A stretch of 64,000 bases of DNA, taken from positions 32,628 through 96,627 of IMG/VR virus record IMGVR_UViG_3300029309_000005. One strand, given 5' to 3'. This stretch comes from a virus. The notes below the pieces were generated by a model that did not search any database, was not told the DNA's origin, and saw nothing but the letters and a program-made list of their open reading frames with translations. This document shows, in pieces, positions 33,188 to 46,400 of this stretch. The number at the start of each line of letters is the position of its first letter. Positions within the stretch are counted from its first letter, which is position 1. Both the position numbers and the translations under genes were made by a program.

Positions 33188-35533
33188 ATGGGGTTGCACA
33201 GAGTCAGCAGCAAAGCAATCAGATTGAACGGTTTTACAGACGGTATAGTAGTTCCAACAGGCCAATTCAAAGAATCCGGTGTAAATCTTTTACGACCTAG
33301 TTACGCAGGAACTACAACCACTACAATTAGTCACGCTACTAAAATAGGGAGAAAACATTTCCCTAACGAAAGAAATCCTTTGAATAACATATTGGGTGCA
33401 TTCACTATCAATACATATCTTGTTCCTAATTACGGTGGCACAGTTCTAATAAAACCAGGTTGTTTTGAACTAAAGGTAGGCGACCCGTTCAAAAATGCAC
33501 CCATTGAGTTTTCAATACATTGTATTGGGCGAGTTTTTAGATTAGTCACAGCATTTGATATTAACACATTGAGAGAATCACATTCAGGAACTTATGCTGG
33601 TGGAGAACATTTACCTGATGATATATCAGAGGGCGCACAACCTTTGATGCTAGTTACTGCTCAATTCACTGGAGATGAAATGCGAATATATGTCAATACA
33701 AACTTAGTCGCAGAATTAAATTTGGTTGAACAGAGAATTTTAGACAATGTATCATCTGATATGTTTATTGGCGGCAGAGGCGGGGAGTTTCGAGGTATTA
33801 TTGAGAGTGTTAGAATTGAAAATGGAGAGAATTCTCCAACATTAGATGTTTTAACAGTTACAGATCAAACAATCGGATTATGGGATTTTGAGGATGAAAT
33901 TGAGATACCATCAATCAATTTTTTCAATAATCGTAATGAAGCAGCACCATATCAAGGCAAAGATGGAACTGTTGATTATAGTGGAGAGTTTGAAACTCCT
34001 TTAGTTCTTGTAGCATATGATTTTCAAAATATAAATGACTTAGGTTATTTCAAAGTATATGATGTTCAAACAAATGATGGATTCTCTGCTTTAGAAAAAA
34101 TAGCCTCATTTGCCACTGGTATTCCTTTGGATGACATCAGAAAACAGTCATGGTATAATGGCATATTAAATCTAAACGCATTTACTTATGGCACAAATAT
34201 AGGAACACTTGATTATTTAGCATCAGATAGAATACGACACTCAACTTTGAATGCAATAGTAAATCAATCTGGAACACACCCAATAACTGGATTATCTAAA
34301 TCTGCTAGTGGTCGTCTGATTAATTTGACTACTGGTTCTGATATAGGACTTGCTAACATCGCAGACTTAGATCCTATGGTAAATCCAATTGAGCGAATAA
34401 GAATAGTTTCACTTGATTTTGCTAATGAGCGTATAATTTGTCAATCCGTTCATTTGACAAACGATGCAACAACGGCTGCAACAATAGAAAACCATCCAAA
34501 AGGTCAAGGATTCTTGTATGATCATGCAGATGGCACACCCATTTGGTTAGTATTAGGGAATGCTGATTTAGTGATTGATGCTGGAAATAAAGATACATCA
34601 TCAGCAGTAGCAAACCAAGTTACTAGGCAGAAAGATGCTTTTACTAGAGCGCAATTTACACAAGGCCAGAGGTTTAATGACAAAAGCGGTAACTCAAATA
34701 CGGCATATTTCGTTTCAACTCAAAGTCGAATCACCAGTGATGCTGCGAGTCCACCATCATCCACAGAAGCACCTTTACCTGACCCTCCTACTCTCAACTC
34801 ATTACTAATGTGGTTGCCAGTGAATGCTTTAACAGGTTTATCTGATGGGGCAACAGTGACTCATATTCCAGACCAAAGCGGCAATAAGTTTGGAGTTTAT
34901 ACCGTTGGAACATGGGTCTATGAGGCTCAAAGCCCTTCTTTCAATTCTTTACCAGCGTTAAAGATTTCATCATCTGATGGCGCATTAGTCAATATAGATA
35001 CCACTGATGGTGAATCAGAGCAAATAACTCATAGTCTTAGCACTAATGGTTTTACTGCATTTTTTATGGTTGAAAGACCAGATGGTTTCACCAGTGGAAA
35101 TTATGATTTGATTGGAGAGAATGCAAGCACATCTAAAACATTCTTTGGGCAAACTGCTGCTGCTAATGGTTACTTCTTAACAAATAATGGAGTTACTACA
35201 AATACAACAACTCCCACATTTGACCTTAGACAAGCGGGATTATTGTCACTAACATTTAATCATACAACCACTAATGCTGTAATTCATCATCATACAAAAG
35301 AGGAAACTACATTTGTTGGTAAAGTCGCAGCAAATTATCGCTTTGATAATAATTTATTCGGATTATTCGGTAGGGCTTTAAGCACTAATGCCTCCGCAAA
35401 AACAGGCACAGCAAATAATAAAGCACCGCAAAACTTTAGATTTGCGGAGTTTATACTTTATGACCGTGTTCTAACTGATGCGGAGAGGCTTCAAGTTCAA
35501 GGTTACTTCTTAGACAAATATACGGTGATTTGA
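33188..35533 (+). CDS. Tail protein with LamG-like domains
   Basis: A 781-residue protein. Residues about 50-240 look like a concanavalin A/LamG-like sandwich (strands such as FELKVGDPF and MFIGGRGGEFRGIIESVRIENG). A second LamG-like domain at about residues 535-781 ends with the usual FAEFILYDRVLTDAERLQ pattern. LamG domains bind glycans or proteins, so this is a candidate for host recognition at the tail tip. It overlaps the next start by one base. Confidence 0.65.
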   Translation: MGLHRVSSKAIRLNGFTDGIVVPTGQFKESGVNLLRPSYAGTTTTTISHATKIGRKHFPNERNPLNNILGAFTINTYLVPNYGGTVLIKPGCFELKVGDPFKNAPIEFSIHCIGRVFRLVTAFDINTLRESHSGTYAGGEHLPDDISEGAQPLMLVTAQFTGDEMRIYVNTNLVAELNLVEQRILDNVSSDMFIGGRGGEFRGIIESVRIENGENSPTLDVLTVTDQTIGLWDFEDEIEIPSINFFNNRNEAAPYQGKDGTVDYSGEFETPLVLVAYDFQNINDLGYFKVYDVQTNDGFSALEKIASFATGIPLDDIRKQSWYNGILNLNAFTYGTNIGTLDYLASDRIRHSTLNAIVNQSGTHPITGLSKSASGRLINLTTGSDIGLANIADLDPMVNPIERIRIVSLDFANERIICQSVHLTNDATTAATIENHPKGQGFLYDHADGTPIWLVLGNADLVIDAGNKDTSSAVANQVTRQKDAFTRAQFTQGQRFNDKSGNSNTAYFVSTQSRITSDAASPPSSTEAPLPDPPTLNSLLMWLPVNALTGLSDGATVTHIPDQSGNKFGVYTVGTWVYEAQSPSFNSLPALKISSSDGALVNIDTTDGESEQITHSLSTNGFTAFFMVERPDGFTSGNYDLIGENASTSKTFFGQTAAANGYFLTNNGVTTNTTTPTFDLRQAGLLSLTFNHTTTNAVIHHHTKEETTFVGKVAANYRFDNNLFGLFGRALSTNASAKTGTANNKAPQNFRFAEFILYDRVLTDAERLQVQGYFLDKYTVI

Positions 35534-38500
35534 TGGCTACTCTCAAGGATTCAAATAATGATGGTCTAGCCGGAATGTCCGGTATGACAGCATACAATAG
35601 AGTTGATGGAGAGTTTTACTTACATCAAATGCCATTGCCAGATGAGCAAGTTGTAAAACAAACTATTCAAGGAGTTGTTGATGAGTTTTTGTATAACAGT
35701 GATGAGTTATCTTTACAATCAATTATGAAGCAAAACGAACCTGTAAAGGTCACAGAGAATGCTTATGTTGGTGAAACTAAAAGTGTGTATAATAAATGTA
35801 AAACTTCTTTTTCAATAGACTCTAGTGGCAATCCATTTAATCGAATCATCATTCAAGGTGGGGCTGGATCGCATGACACTACTTTAGCAACCAACTTATC
35901 GGCATCTGTTCATGATGAGATTGTTGCTATTGGAATTGAAGATGTAAAGCCATTTCTAATTAAAGGACTTGATTTTGACTTTACTGCCGACATTAAAGAT
36001 GGAAAACCTACTAATGACGGTTACATCAAACATCTAACGCCAAGTGATAGACACATGATTGCTTCAATTGAAGCACCAGCGATTCTAACAAGTGCAGGTG
36101 GCCCTAGTAAAATCTTAGTCTATTATAGTGCGATAGATTTAACCGGAGAGGTTGTTGCTGGAACTGGGCTAACGCCTAGCGAAGTGAACGCTAGAATTAG
36201 ACCATATCATGTCGAAAGTAACAAGCCGTATCTAGTTGTTGAAAAAACAGTTCCGTCTGGTTCAACCTTATTCAATATATCAGGAACATTTAGGTCGTTG
36301 TCTGATATTCTTCTAAAGCCATACACTTCAGCACCTGGAACTGCCTCTGATGTGCAAATGGAAATGGTATCACCAGGAGGCATTATTGAAATACCAACGC
36401 AAGATTTCAAACGACCAATAAAATCACATCTATTGAAATCACATGGTTTCGATGGGTCTTTTCCATCCCCCTTTGTCAATATAGAAGATTGTGTATTGAC
36501 TATCAAAAATGGCGGCAGAGGTTATGGCATTCCTAAAAGAATAAACAATACAAACACTCCAGACCCAACTGCTAATCCTTCACATCACATTTTAACAATC
36601 TCATCAAACACTGGTGATAATCTCAAAACTTTTGATGAAGGCAAACGAACACCATCTGCATTAAGGCGTTCAACATTACAAGTATTCAACATATTAGATA
36701 ACCAAATAGACCAAAATCACCATTTTATTTTAGTTGCCCCTGCTAATAAAAATCGCTATGCAGGATTAGAAGATTTTTTATCGTCATCTGAATCAACAGA
36801 CCCTCCTAATGTATCAATAGAAATCGCTTTACTAAACGGGCGAGCAGAAGAATTCAACACTTTGATGGATTCAGATGGGGCAACATTAGAGATTAGAGGC
36901 CGATCTAATCTCATGGATGTTACAGATTCTGAAGTCAAAAGAAACTTAAATCTTGGTGAAACAGTGCCAATCAAAGAAATTGGAGATTTAGGCACACCAT
37001 CAGTATCTATGACTCTTGGGGGAGTCGGTCAAGGCGGTGTTGACGCAAAATCAGAGCGAACAGAGCATAATTCCTTGAGTGGATGGAAAGACAAAGTTGT
37101 AAGTTCAGGAAATGTATCTGTAAGAAACGATAGGCAAACATCGACTGATTATGCTTCTACACGTGCCTTAGTTGAGTTTCCATTATTTGAGTCAATGTTT
37201 TACGATACAAAAGGACTTTATGAGGAAATAGACGGTGTTACAAATGGGGTTCATGCTTTTGGTAAAGAATTTGAGATAGAAATTGATTGCACTATGACAG
37301 CAATGAACAGAGTGCAAATGCAAACCTATGAAGCAAGAAATAGTGTTGATTGGGGGCTGAATCATGGTTATGCTGGAATTCAAGTCAATAATGCTGCTGC
37401 TCTAGGTAAGACTAACCGCCCGTATTCATTTGGATTGAAAGTCATTCATCCAAAAATACAAGCCGTTGTTGAATCTGGATCTGTGTTGATGACTGGTGCA
37501 TCAAACGCATACATACAAGTAGATAGTGTTGAAGCCTTTGTCAATGATACTCTACAAGGCACTGATGGGATTAATCGTGACACATCAACCGGAGTTTTAG
37601 GTCGTAATTTTTATGTCATTATTGGTGAAGGACAAGCAACCGTAACACCAACTGGGCCAACTGGGATGGATAATTCTTTCCAAGATTATCTTATGGCTAG
37701 AGTCCATAAAATAGACACTGTGAATAATAGATTGCATATAGATCAGGCTTTGTTTAGAACGCCAAGATTAGATACAGCAGTTAATTTTTCTGCTTCATCA
37801 CCAGCAGCAGTTACTCACATTGTTAAAGGTATGAGTGTAGTAATGGGGGGTGTCATTGTCAATGATTTATCGACTCATACTGGTTATGGTGGTTCGACCA
37901 TAATGAATGTTGATTGGGGAAATTCTGCTACTTTTGCTAGTCAATTACGAACCGCTTTATCTCTATGTTTAGGCATGAATACCACATTATTGTATCAAGG
38001 CACTGAGGGTGAAATTCGACATAATTTGGGAATGGGCTGTCTTGAATGGGATATATTCAATGAATGGAGTCAGCCAAATAATCGGCAATTGAAAGAACCG
38101 ATTGAATGTAAAAGCATATTGTATGGTTTGAAAGGTATTTCAAAAGATGGCACATCATTGATTGATGTGAAACCTCAAACAATAAATCTTAGAAGAATCG
38201 CATTAAAGGCTGATGGTTTTGAAAGTTGTGTAAATGAGTTTATTCGTAAAATCAACATGGCAGGTCATCCAGACGCACAGGAGATTACTGTATTTGATCC
38301 GTTTGGAACGGGAGGGAAAGAACGTGCGCCCTCCGATGCGTATAATTCACACTTAGGATATGTCAGAGCATTTTTAGGTTCACCAGTGGTATCAAGGACT
38401 GGAGAACAAGGACTATCAGTTGTAATTCATAGCACTGTGCCAGGTGCAGCAGGTCGCAATTTCGCAGTAAAGTTTCACAATAATAGTTATTATCCATATC

Positions 38501-40494
38501 AACCATATCAAGCATTTGGGCATGGAGGATTATTGGCTACAAATAGCAGATCATATCAATTAAACTCATTCCCTGCACCATTACCACTTGGGGCTGATGG
38601 TGAAACATATGCACCCATTACCACATTTACTGGTGCTGTGCATGGGCCATTAACTCATGCAACAGATCAATCAAATACACAAAGAACCTACAATGGAATT
38701 GGGCAACGCATGAAAACACAAACGAAAATAGGTGCAGTTGCCCCTGTTTTCCCTCATACTTCTTATCTTTGGAATGCAGTTCAACAAAGATTTGATTACA
38801 TAATAGTCAAAGCAGATGGTGTTGATCAACTCATGCGTTCAACACATAAATCTGGAGGAATAATTCGAGTAAATGGTAGATTTGCGTCTTATGAAGATTT
38901 TAGGATTGAATATAGTGCAGATGCTTACAATATAGATGAGATGTATTTGATTAATGTCAAGCCTTACAAAGAAGCGGATAAGTTTTCAGAAGGATTCTTT
39001 CAAGCAGGAACGCCAGGCACTGGAGTTGCAGTAAATGATTTAGAAATTGAGTTTATTTATCCAATGATTGATACAGAGGGAATACTATTCTTTGGCGGAG
39101 GTCACACTGGAGTTGTGTTTGATATTAGCGATGGTAGTAAAAACGATTATTCTGATTTTTACAAACACCATTTAGCAAACGGCCCAACTGGTTTCGCAGG
39201 TTTTCAAAACTTAGGTAATTTTGGAACAGCATCTGCAATACTTGACTTTACAGATGTATTAAACGATGACACAGTAAATGATGATACTTTGAGAGGATTT
39301 CATCACCAAACGGTATTTAATGTTAATAATGAGCCAGAGGGTAAATGTGCTTTCTATGCTAGATTATCAAACGGTATCTACGGAAGTGATGAGGATCTTG
39401 CTAGTGGTGCTGCATTGTCTCAAGACAACACAAAATGGAGAGAGGATTTGTATAATCGAAAATTAAGAGTAACTTCAGCAAACGGATTTGGAACACTTGC
39501 TGGCTCTGCGACAAGCGGCACTGAAGTAACTCCAACTGGTTCAGCAATAACAACAAAAATGTGGCATTTCGGAGATGTAGTTGCTTTATTCAATAATAAC
39601 TCTGGCACAGTCGAAGCAGAACACGGAGAGGTCAAAAACTTCAATCCAAGGGGTCAGGCTTGGTGTGTGTCGGCAGTAATTCATGCTGCTGGAACTCCTA
39701 ATTATCCCACAGGGCCAATTTTTCATGGAATATACAATGACGGAGGAACCGCTAGACCATATGGAGTGCATTTAGGTGCATCTGCGCCTTCTGGTAGCCC
39801 TTTGAGATACCCATTATCTTTAGCAATTACAAATCCTAATGAGTTTCCAATAGGTAATCAAGTCCAAGTATCTGTTTTAGCACCAAGCACAGTTACAGGA
39901 GGAACAGTTGTCGCAAATGTTAGCGGCTTTTTGTTTATCATGGCTGGAATAGATGAAACGGGGCTACCTTTCTTGTATATGGGGCATACTAGCGGAATTA
40001 CCAATCCTAATACTGGCGCAGTAGAAGTGGGTATTTTCGACTATACTCCATATATGATTCGAGGTTTTGATGAGCATTATGATGCTGGTAGTGCCTCACC
40101 AAATAAAAAAGCCTTCTTTGATGTTGAAGCCACTGGTTATGCAGGTGGCGACCCCGATCATCCTAATGTTCCTACTGCTTTACAAACCATACGTGATTTA
40201 GACATGGCTACGATAGGGTGTGCTTTGATTGGTGCGCCATTTGTGGATTTCCCGCCTTCTGTTACTACACTATCAGGAATACCTTTAGGAACGCCCATAA
40301 CAGATTATTTTACAGCATTACAAACAGGAAGTCCAACATATGGAGTAACAGGCACTGGTGGTTCTTTTGGTGATGGTAAAAACTCCGCAGGGCCAATTCA
40401 CTTTGCAGGTTCATTATCCGAAGTTGCTTTATGGAAGCGTTTCTTGACATTTGCTGAAGCGCAGACATGGTTTGACGCTAGAAATGTGTGGTGA
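35533..40494 (+). CDS. Very large tail tip protein with C-terminal LamG-like domain
   Basis: A 1653-residue protein (ATG 35533; TTG 35530 also in frame). Most is beta-rich and unrecognised. The last 280 residues look like a LamG-like lectin fold and end with GSLSEVALWKRFLTFAEAQTW. A Gly/Thr-rich loop region and many aromatic residues fit an adhesin. It stands between two other LamG-bearing genes and probably forms part of the tail tip or fibre. Overlaps the next gene by 4-7 bases. Confidence 0.6.
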   Translation: MATLKDSNNDGLAGMSGMTAYNRVDGEFYLHQMPLPDEQVVKQTIQGVVDEFLYNSDELSLQSIMKQNEPVKVTENAYVGETKSVYNKCKTSFSIDSSGNPFNRIIIQGGAGSHDTTLATNLSASVHDEIVAIGIEDVKPFLIKGLDFDFTADIKDGKPTNDGYIKHLTPSDRHMIASIEAPAILTSAGGPSKILVYYSAIDLTGEVVAGTGLTPSEVNARIRPYHVESNKPYLVVEKTVPSGSTLFNISGTFRSLSDILLKPYTSAPGTASDVQMEMVSPGGIIEIPTQDFKRPIKSHLLKSHGFDGSFPSPFVNIEDCVLTIKNGGRGYGIPKRINNTNTPDPTANPSHHILTISSNTGDNLKTFDEGKRTPSALRRSTLQVFNILDNQIDQNHHFILVAPANKNRYAGLEDFLSSSESTDPPNVSIEIALLNGRAEEFNTLMDSDGATLEIRGRSNLMDVTDSEVKRNLNLGETVPIKEIGDLGTPSVSMTLGGVGQGGVDAKSERTEHNSLSGWKDKVVSSGNVSVRNDRQTSTDYASTRALVEFPLFESMFYDTKGLYEEIDGVTNGVHAFGKEFEIEIDCTMTAMNRVQMQTYEARNSVDWGLNHGYAGIQVNNAAALGKTNRPYSFGLKVIHPKIQAVVESGSVLMTGASNAYIQVDSVEAFVNDTLQGTDGINRDTSTGVLGRNFYVIIGEGQATVTPTGPTGMDNSFQDYLMARVHKIDTVNNRLHIDQALFRTPRLDTAVNFSASSPAAVTHIVKGMSVVMGGVIVNDLSTHTGYGGSTIMNVDWGNSATFASQLRTALSLCLGMNTTLLYQGTEGEIRHNLGMGCLEWDIFNEWSQPNNRQLKEPIECKSILYGLKGISKDGTSLIDVKPQTINLRRIALKADGFESCVNEFIRKINMAGHPDAQEITVFDPFGTGGKERAPSDAYNSHLGYVRAFLGSPVVSRTGEQGLSVVIHSTVPGAAGRNFAVKFHNNSYYPYQPYQAFGHGGLLATNSRSYQLNSFPAPLPLGADGETYAPITTFTGAVHGPLTHATDQSNTQRTYNGIGQRMKTQTKIGAVAPVFPHTSYLWNAVQQRFDYIIVKADGVDQLMRSTHKSGGIIRVNGRFASYEDFRIEYSADAYNIDEMYLINVKPYKEADKFSEGFFQAGTPGTGVAVNDLEIEFIYPMIDTEGILFFGGGHTGVVFDISDGSKNDYSDFYKHHLANGPTGFAGFQNLGNFGTASAILDFTDVLNDDTVNDDTLRGFHHQTVFNVNNEPEGKCAFYARLSNGIYGSDEDLASGAALSQDNTKWREDLYNRKLRVTSANGFGTLAGSATSGTEVTPTGSAITTKMWHFGDVVALFNNNSGTVEAEHGEVKNFNPRGQAWCVSAVIHAAGTPNYPTGPIFHGIYNDGGTARPYGVHLGASAPSGSPLRYPLSLAITNPNEFPIGNQVQVSVLAPSTVTGGTVVANVSGFLFIMAGIDETGLPFLYMGHTSGITNPNTGAVEVGIFDYTPYMIRGFDEHYDAGSASPNKKAFFDVEATGYAGGDPDHPNVPTALQTIRDLDMATIGCALIGAPFVDFPPSVTTLSGIPLGTPITDYFTALQTGSPTYGVTGTGGSFGDGKNSAGPIHFAGSLSEVALWKRFLTFAEAQTWFDARNVW

Positions 40495-43400
40495 GTATTA
40501 TTCCTGAGTCATTTTCAAGGTATTTATCTCCTGCCAAAAACGAGTCTTGGGGCAGCACATCAACAGGCAAATATCCTTCTGGCGTTTTTGCCATGCACCT
40601 AACTTATCCAGATACTGCTTATGATGATGGAGTTACGGATTGGCAATCGGGTGTGAACTCCAATGACTGGAGGCAAGGTCTTACAGTCTTAATCAGAACA
40701 CCTTTAGCAGCATCAAGTTCAACTATCGCTGAAGCAAAGAATGTAATTGCTGTTGATTTGAAAGCGGCTGCAAATGCTAATCCTACAATGAATTTTGATT
40801 TGGGGTCTGAAAACGCAACTAGAATGATTGCAGCAAAAATCAATTCTAGGCGTATAAAAATGGTGGGGGAGAGAGATCAGGCTAGGTATGTAAGAGCGAT
40901 GTATGTTCGTCAATCTTTACCTAGAGCATACTCCATTATCGGTGCAACTATGGGTGCAGGTGCAGCAGGAAATGTTAATTTAGAAATAGCAACATGTAGC
41001 AAACATGGTTTTCCTTCTGAGTTCATTGATGGCGACTATATCTTACGGGTTGAAAATGCTTCTACTTCTAAGAATATAGATAACGGAGATTACACAGACC
41101 TTAGTTTAAGATGGCTGCGATCACCAGAGGGCGGTTCCTATAATGCTTTGATTCAAGCAACTTTCAATACAGCAAACATAAACGGTTCTCCAACAGGGGG
41201 CTTAGGCACAACTGGAGATACATTAAGCAACAGTTTTACTTTGATTGGTGAATCGCCTAAACATACAATCGTATTGTCTTGGGATTTAGTAGCCCCAAGT
41301 TCATCAGCACATGGATATTGGGGTGAACAAAGTGGTGGGCCAATAATACAAGGAATGGGTTCTATTGGAGTTCATCGTTTAGTAGCAAAGCCAATGGATG
41401 GAGGAAATAGAGGAATACCGGCTCTTAATTATGCAACTAGAAATGGTAAAACTTCGTCTGTTTATGCTGGTGGAGGCAGAGGTTTCAATAGATTTTCAAT
41501 TGAAGGACTTAACTCTTGTAATTTACCGGATATGCCGCCTCCTGATTTTCATTCAATTCATCCGACAATCAGAGGAATAACAACGGTGCATCCCAATGCT
41601 GAAACCGATGCTGTCTCAAACAATAGGTTACGAATACAACCATTAGAATATGCGACAGGATTTTCAATTAAAGGAACGGCTTCAGATCAAAAGATTGGTT
41701 TTAGCACAGGATATACAACTACTGACTTTACAGCAACCACTGAATCAGCATATGTGTCATCTGGTGCAAATGGTGTTCACATAAAGAATGTTGATGTTAC
41801 TGATGCTGCAACATATAGAACCGCAGTTGCCGATAATTCAAATGATACTTATGCACGTGAGTTTATGACAACAATGACTGAAAATGCAGAAAGAGTTGTC
41901 GGATTACAAATTAGTAACGAGGAAAAGGTGTTTGAATCCATAGTTACTACTGATGATTTAGGAAATGAATTGATATTGGAGGGAGGGTCGCCATTCGGAA
42001 CAGTCATTCGAGATTATAAAATTACCAATGAGCGTGAAAATACAGTAACTGGTGAAACTTTCATTGGCCCTTCTAATCCAGGCGGAGATGTAGCACCAAA
42101 TCTAAGAATACAACTACCAAAGCAAGAGGATATACCTGGTGGCATATTTGTTAGGGCAGGACATGATCGTGTGCAAGCGTGGTCTAATCAAACATGGGGC
42201 ATGGGCGGATTGACAGCACCAAACCCAAGATTGGCTGGAGTAGCAGAAGCCGCAAATGAAGCGTCACAATATGATACAAATGACCGTTCTTTGATTTTCC
42301 ATTGTCAACGCATCTTACATCCTAACGCTAAAGATATTCATGGTCTTGATACGCACACTGATGCTGGATTGTTTTCAGCAGGTCACACTAGACTGTTTGC
42401 TGCTCATAGAGCATCAGACCATACTGAAAGAGGCAGTTTATTGAAGCAAACAAACAATGGAGTAGAAACAGGCAATCTAATTCCACACCACAGAATCAGA
42501 TTTGGGAGACAGGGGCATACATTTGTAACCCCTCTTTGCCATAGAGGAACGCCAGCATCTCTAAGAAGGCAACTTCACCGTTCACATGGTTCAGCCTATT
42601 CTCTAATGTTTGAGGCAGAAACTGAGTATAAACATCATGGCTTTGGAAATGGTAATACAACAAACACTTCAAGTGTTTTCCAATTAGATACAATTGATGC
42701 AAAAAATACAAGTGTATTTTACGATACAGGGTCTTTCGTATCTGATGGTTTGCCATTTGACGAATTAGAAGGAAAAAGACACATAGATGCAGATGCAAAA
42801 TATACGTCAGCAACTCATCGAAGTATTCCTGATTACCTATTTGCACCAGGACAAACTCATACTAATGTTGAAGGAACTCCAGAATTTGTATCATTTGCGC
42901 TGGCAACTAGGGATGGATCAATATCAACGGGTTCTCCAACTAGATTGGAACTTCAAGGTAGCACATTCACAGTTAGAAATAGATTCAATACTGCAAGTGA
43001 AGTAATGATAAATGGGTTCTTCATTAACAATTATGGTGCAATTGGGGGTAGGCCAGAACCAATAAAATTAGTTGCTAAAGATTCGACAAATAACTGGTTT
43101 TTGCGTGGGTATCATGAAGGAGTAATTAGGCCAAGAGTCGCCACAGAATTAGCGACTGTTCCTCCACTATTAGTTCACGATCCAGAATATATGAACCTAA
43201 GTCGTGATGATGATCAAAGGGATTTTGGTCTAATCAAAGCAAGTGATACTAACAAGGGGGGAACACCAGATGCTTTCCTTTGTCACTGGTTGGCAGAGTT
43301 TAGTCACCCAATACTATTCGGCACAACTAGAGAACATTACCTAACATTCCGTTATCGTGAATCTGGAATGCCACGTGCCGTTAATTATCCATCTACAAAT

Positions 43401-46400
43401 GGTCTATTTTTACGAAACTTCTCAAATCCAACAACTGACGGCCAAGCAGAAAAAGCATTGCCATTTGAAAGATTATACATTGCTCAGTGGTTACAAAACT
43501 ACGGGTATAATGGATTGAATGCAGGTGGGCATGGAAATGTGGAGGGTCTGAAAGGTTTTAATTGTGTAATGATGGGGCATACTACACTTAGAGAGGCACG
43601 TGGAACAATCCAATTGTATAATCAGACTGGAATAAATAGATACTCACGTGGAGAAGCAATAGGAGATTCATTGAATCCCACTAGCAGATTAAGACTTGTT
43701 AAAGGAATAGACTTAGATAGTGACGGTCAGGACTTAAATAAACAATTTTATGTCGCTGAACCATATATTGGTATTGATGTTAGCAGAAGATTACCAGTCC
43801 GTTCTTGGGGAATTAGAAGTGCCTCAACTCTAAGCGATATATTGGCCGGAGATCCAACTGAAAATCAAAATGGAAACGCCATACTCAATTCTGGAAGATT
43901 CGATGGAGGGGCGCATGATTCTGCTGCTGAGATACCATTTGCTACTAACACAGAGATAGTTAGTGATTCTACTTGGCCTGGAATTGATATGCACCCAGTC
44001 GAAAGAACCGCACCTGTTGGTTTTGTAGCCAGCGACTTTACAACTGAAGCCCATCCGTTTGAAAGAAACATCAGACAAAGCAATGACCCAATAAAGGCAC
44101 AGGATAAACAAATAGGAATAGGTGCGAATCTTGGTATTACTCAAAATGGGATGTTGGATCCTAGTGCTATGGCTGCTGGCGCATGGGATTATGAATTGAA
44201 TGATAACAGGCCAACAACGCTACCAGTTAGTGGCCCTGTATTATGGTTAAAAGCCGATTCATTAGATTTAGCCGATGGTGCGTCTATTAATTCATGGGTC
44301 GATTCATCATCAAATGGATTTGAGTTCACACAAGGCACAGCATCTGCTCAACCATCACTTGTAAGAGGTGATGCAGATTACAATGGGGAGTCTCATGTTC
44401 ATTTTGATGGTAACGACAGTCTTTCTGTGCCTTTCAGTGCAAAACTAAATCCAAATAATATGACTATTTTTGTTGTTGCCACTGTTGATTCAGACAACAA
44501 TGTTTTTAATGGAATTATTGATAATTTTACTTCAAACACTGGATGGTTGTTATACGCAAAAATGGTGGGTTCTGATAATTTTTGGCAATGGCGAACAGGA
44601 ACTGGTTCTGCTCAAACGACAATATCAGCATCAGCCAATACCGTTGTTCCAAATACCCCATCAATTGTTACAATGAAAATGGCTGGTAGTGATGGTTCAG
44701 GGGGGGGTTCAACAACTCAAACATTGTATGTAAATGGTAAGTCTGAAGCAACATCGAGTGCTAAATTTACCAAAAAAACAAACACTTCAAACACACCAGT
44801 TCTTGGAAATGTAGGGTCATTTGCTCTAACAGGTCAAATGGCAGAGGTGATTATTTTTGATAGAGATTTAACTGATGCTGAAAAACATGAAGTTGAAGCA
44901 TATTTATCTCGAAAATACGGTGTGACTATTTCCACTTCAGCACCGACTTCTCATACTGGGAGGTTACATGATGTTGATAATATCCCAGTAAATAAGGGCA
45001 GCGATCCATTCATTGATTTGGTTCAAAGAAGTGGTAGTCCAACTTATGCTCAACAGGATTCAGCAGGGGCAATGATAACTACTAGCAGTTCAAGATTTGG
45101 GCATGGTAGCGACTTCTATCATCTGAGAGGCAATGCTCTCCATGCTAATTTCCATGCAATAAATGAAACTAGAGGTAGATTCTCATATCCGCCAAATAGT
45201 ATAATGGAGGCTGAGATGACATCAAATGTAGTCTCAAGAGTAACGCCAGATTTGATGTCTGAAATATCTGATGTGAGACAAATTCAATCCCGAACTGAAC
45301 CAAGATTAGGATTGATTATGGAGGTTGAAAGTGAAAGAAACTCAAACCTTGATGTGAACTATGCAGTTGCTGGAACTAGAGCAGTTTCTCTCCATACTGA
45401 TAAAATGCTAGGCTATCAATTCCCTGTTTTGCCATCACACGTGGTAAAGACTTTCATGACAAATAGCGGCTTTACAGTCAATGGGACTGGCTCTGCTGCA
45501 ACAAGGCCAGACTACTCCAAAAAACCAACATGGAGTCCAGATTCAAATAGTTCTAAACCTGCATTGCTGTCTGGTTTTACTAATGATACTGTAAGAAGCG
45601 ACTTTAAGACCCATGCCTTAGATGCTTGGGCGGTTCGTGGCGTTGCTGATTTACCAGCATGGGGTGGAGTCTATATCTTGCGTAAAACATATTTGAATAG
45701 AGAGGAAGATAGTTCGATTCTTAGAACAGAGGTTGATGGCAGCACTGGTAAAGCAACTCCATCCAACCCAGTTAGAAAATATGTTGATTACATCATAAGA
45801 CCAGTAAGGCCATTGAAGTTATTTGCTTTTGCTTCCGATTTATTACAGGATGGTTGGACTTTGGGGCCAAGATGTGCAATTTCACTACCAGGGTGGGATC
45901 ACCAGCCATTTCATCGTGACAAACGGTATGGCATTTTTGAATTGAATGAGTCAAAAGGTGTAAATGAAGTTGAACCAATAACTTCCGCTACATCTGCACT
46001 GACAATAGAGTTTCCTAATGCGAATGATTATGATGTCATATATCATTTGATACCAACTGCAAACATGTTACAGCATTTCAAATCTGATGCACACAGAATT
46101 GATAACGAGGGAAATTTCAATCCTAAGATAGAAGCGAGATATTCTCAAGCATCACACCCAGGGGGCGGTGAACCAGTCTATCAAACTGAAACAAATTTCA
46201 CTGTTGATAATGGGGTTTCTGGCGACCATGCAAGACGTGTCAAGACTGGAACTTTGGTTCAACCAAGCCAAGCGATGAGACTTTATCCTAATGTAAAATT
46301 CACTGTAAATTTAGGTTCGAGTAAATTTCTAGTCGATGAACCTTATTTGTTACCTGCATCTGGAAAACTGATTGCACTAGATTTCAAAGGTCGTTTAGAA